From Dysosmobacter segnis (GTDB lineage: Bacteria > Bacillota > Clostridia > Oscillospirales > Oscillospiraceae), in NCBI RefSeq assembly GCF_014297285.1, contig NZ_JACOQI010000022.1, forward strand, positions 1 through 51,908: a stretch of DNA of 51,908 nt, read 5' to 3'. Below, piece after piece: positions 51,271 to 51,908 of this stretch. Each line of letters begins with the position of its first letter. Within the stretch, counting starts at the first letter, position 1. The notes under the pieces were generated by a model. The model did no database searches and had not been told where the DNA came from. It saw nothing but the letters and a program-made list of their open reading frames with translations. Position numbers and translations under genes: made by a program.

Positions 51271-51768
51271 ATGAAAAATAGAATCATCATCACTGCTACA
51301 TTCGCCGCCTGTCTCGCCCTGTGTGCCGCCGTGTGGCCGCAGGCCGAAAAGGTCGAGAAACCACCCGCGCCGAGCGAAACGACCGCCGTGACCACCCTAC
51401 AGCCGACTCTTCCGGAACCGGATGAACTAATATTGCAAGTAATCACAGAAAAGCAAGAATCGGGAGTGCTGAAAGCTGAATCAACCCCGGAAGTGGCTGC
51501 CGAGGAGGTGCCCATTCCTGCACCGGAAATAGAAGATGATGTCGAGGCAGAACAAGAATCTGCACCTCATACGCAGACAGATTCCGCCCCGGTACAGCCC
51601 ACGCAACCTGAACCTAAATCGGCACCGGAGCCAATAGCTAACGATAATGAACTGGCGGATATGGTCTATGTCCCCGGCTTTGGCTGGATACAAAGCGAAG
51701 GCCCCAATCATGTCGAGTATGCCGAGGATATGTACGAGAACGGCAACAAAATCGGCACCATGGGCTGA
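51271..51768 (+). CDS. Secreted or membrane-anchored ICE protein (DUF6550-like)
   Basis: The 165-residue protein has an N-terminal signal or anchor helix (NRIIITATFAACLALCAAVW), a long low-complexity P/E/T/A-rich spacer (about residues 25-125) and a conserved-looking C-terminus ADMVYVPGFGWIQSEGPNHVEYAEDMYENGNKIG. Proteins with this C-terminal block occur in Tn1549-like conjugative elements. A GAGGAGG site precedes the ATG. It suggests the window ends inside another conjugative element. 51769-51908 holds no gene I can support. Confidence 0.75.
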   Translation: MKNRIIITATFAACLALCAAVWPQAEKVEKPPAPSETTAVTTLQPTLPEPDELILQVITEKQESGVLKAESTPEVAAEEVPIPAPEIEDDVEAEQESAPHTQTDSAPVQPTQPEPKSAPEPIANDNELADMVYVPGFGWIQSEGPNHVEYAEDMYENGNKIGTMG

Positions 51769-51908
51769 CCACAAAAATTGCGCCGCATAAAACCTGCTAA
51801 AAAGTCAAGCCCCAATTGAAAGAAAATTTGCGGGTGGAAAAAGAGCATAGCAAAGCAGAGGCGGCAAAACGGATTGTTTGGCCGCCTCAAACAAAGCATT
51901 GGAGATCT

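Overview
The window is chromosomal DNA of a Gram-positive anaerobe of the Bacillota, most likely an Oscillospiraceae relative (Flavonifractor/Oscillibacter type). This is inferred from the GC-rich core genes with consensus TTGACA/TATAAT promoters and strong GGAGG ribosome sites, the rplU-prp-rpmA cluster with a Prp-cleaved L27 extension, a lysine riboswitch, and many clostridial mobile elements. The species cannot be named from the sequence alone.

Layout. 1-152: end of an rRNA operon (5S rRNA and terminator). 383-5218: two mobile scars, an IS21 element with a broken istA and 6-bp target duplications, then a 2.15-kb segment between perfect 18-bp inverted repeats holding an IS30 transposase remnant and the C-terminal part of a restriction-methylase gene. 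5252-23085: core genes: rplU-prp-rpmA, a pseudouridine catabolism operon (psuK-psuG), two lipoproteins, an OmpR-type response regulator and sensor kinase separated by three 230-bp tandem repeats, yqhQ, prmC, recA-recX, rimO, pgsA and a family 4 uracil-DNA glycosylase. 23196-36378: membrane proteins, a PAP2 phosphatase, a NhaC-family transporter behind a lysine riboswitch, a uracil permease behind a leader-peptide attenuator, aroK, a GntR regulator, guaB, a ribokinase-like gene, tRNA-Pro(GGG) and a thioredoxin operon. 36484-51908: an accessory mosaic with a truncated IS110, recombinase fragments, a compact integrative element (serine integrase, two XRE regulators, structured origin-like DNA, Rep, FtsK-like coupling ATPase), a tRNA-Pro(UGG) half-gene scar, an AAA/PD-(D/E)XK protein, and two overlapping tyrosine recombinases followed by an ICE-type secreted protein.

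Three signals stand out. First, the integrative element at 40.2-46.4 kb carries a Rep built like that of eukaryotic CRESS-DNA viruses (HUH nuclease with one YxxK tyrosine, plus superfamily 3 helicase). Just upstream lies a perfect 13-bp stem whose loop displays TAGTATT|AC, the circovirus/nanovirus-type origin nonanucleotide. Second, GC-rich palindromic elements sit between long direct duplications of host gene ends: 59 bp of guaB, 63 bp of a response regulator gene in three copies that differ only at synonymous sites, and a 29-bp terminator. Third, the uracil permease leader encodes a 28-residue peptide ending in a pyrimidine tract that runs into a terminator, the architecture of a pyrBI-type UTP-sensing attenuator.
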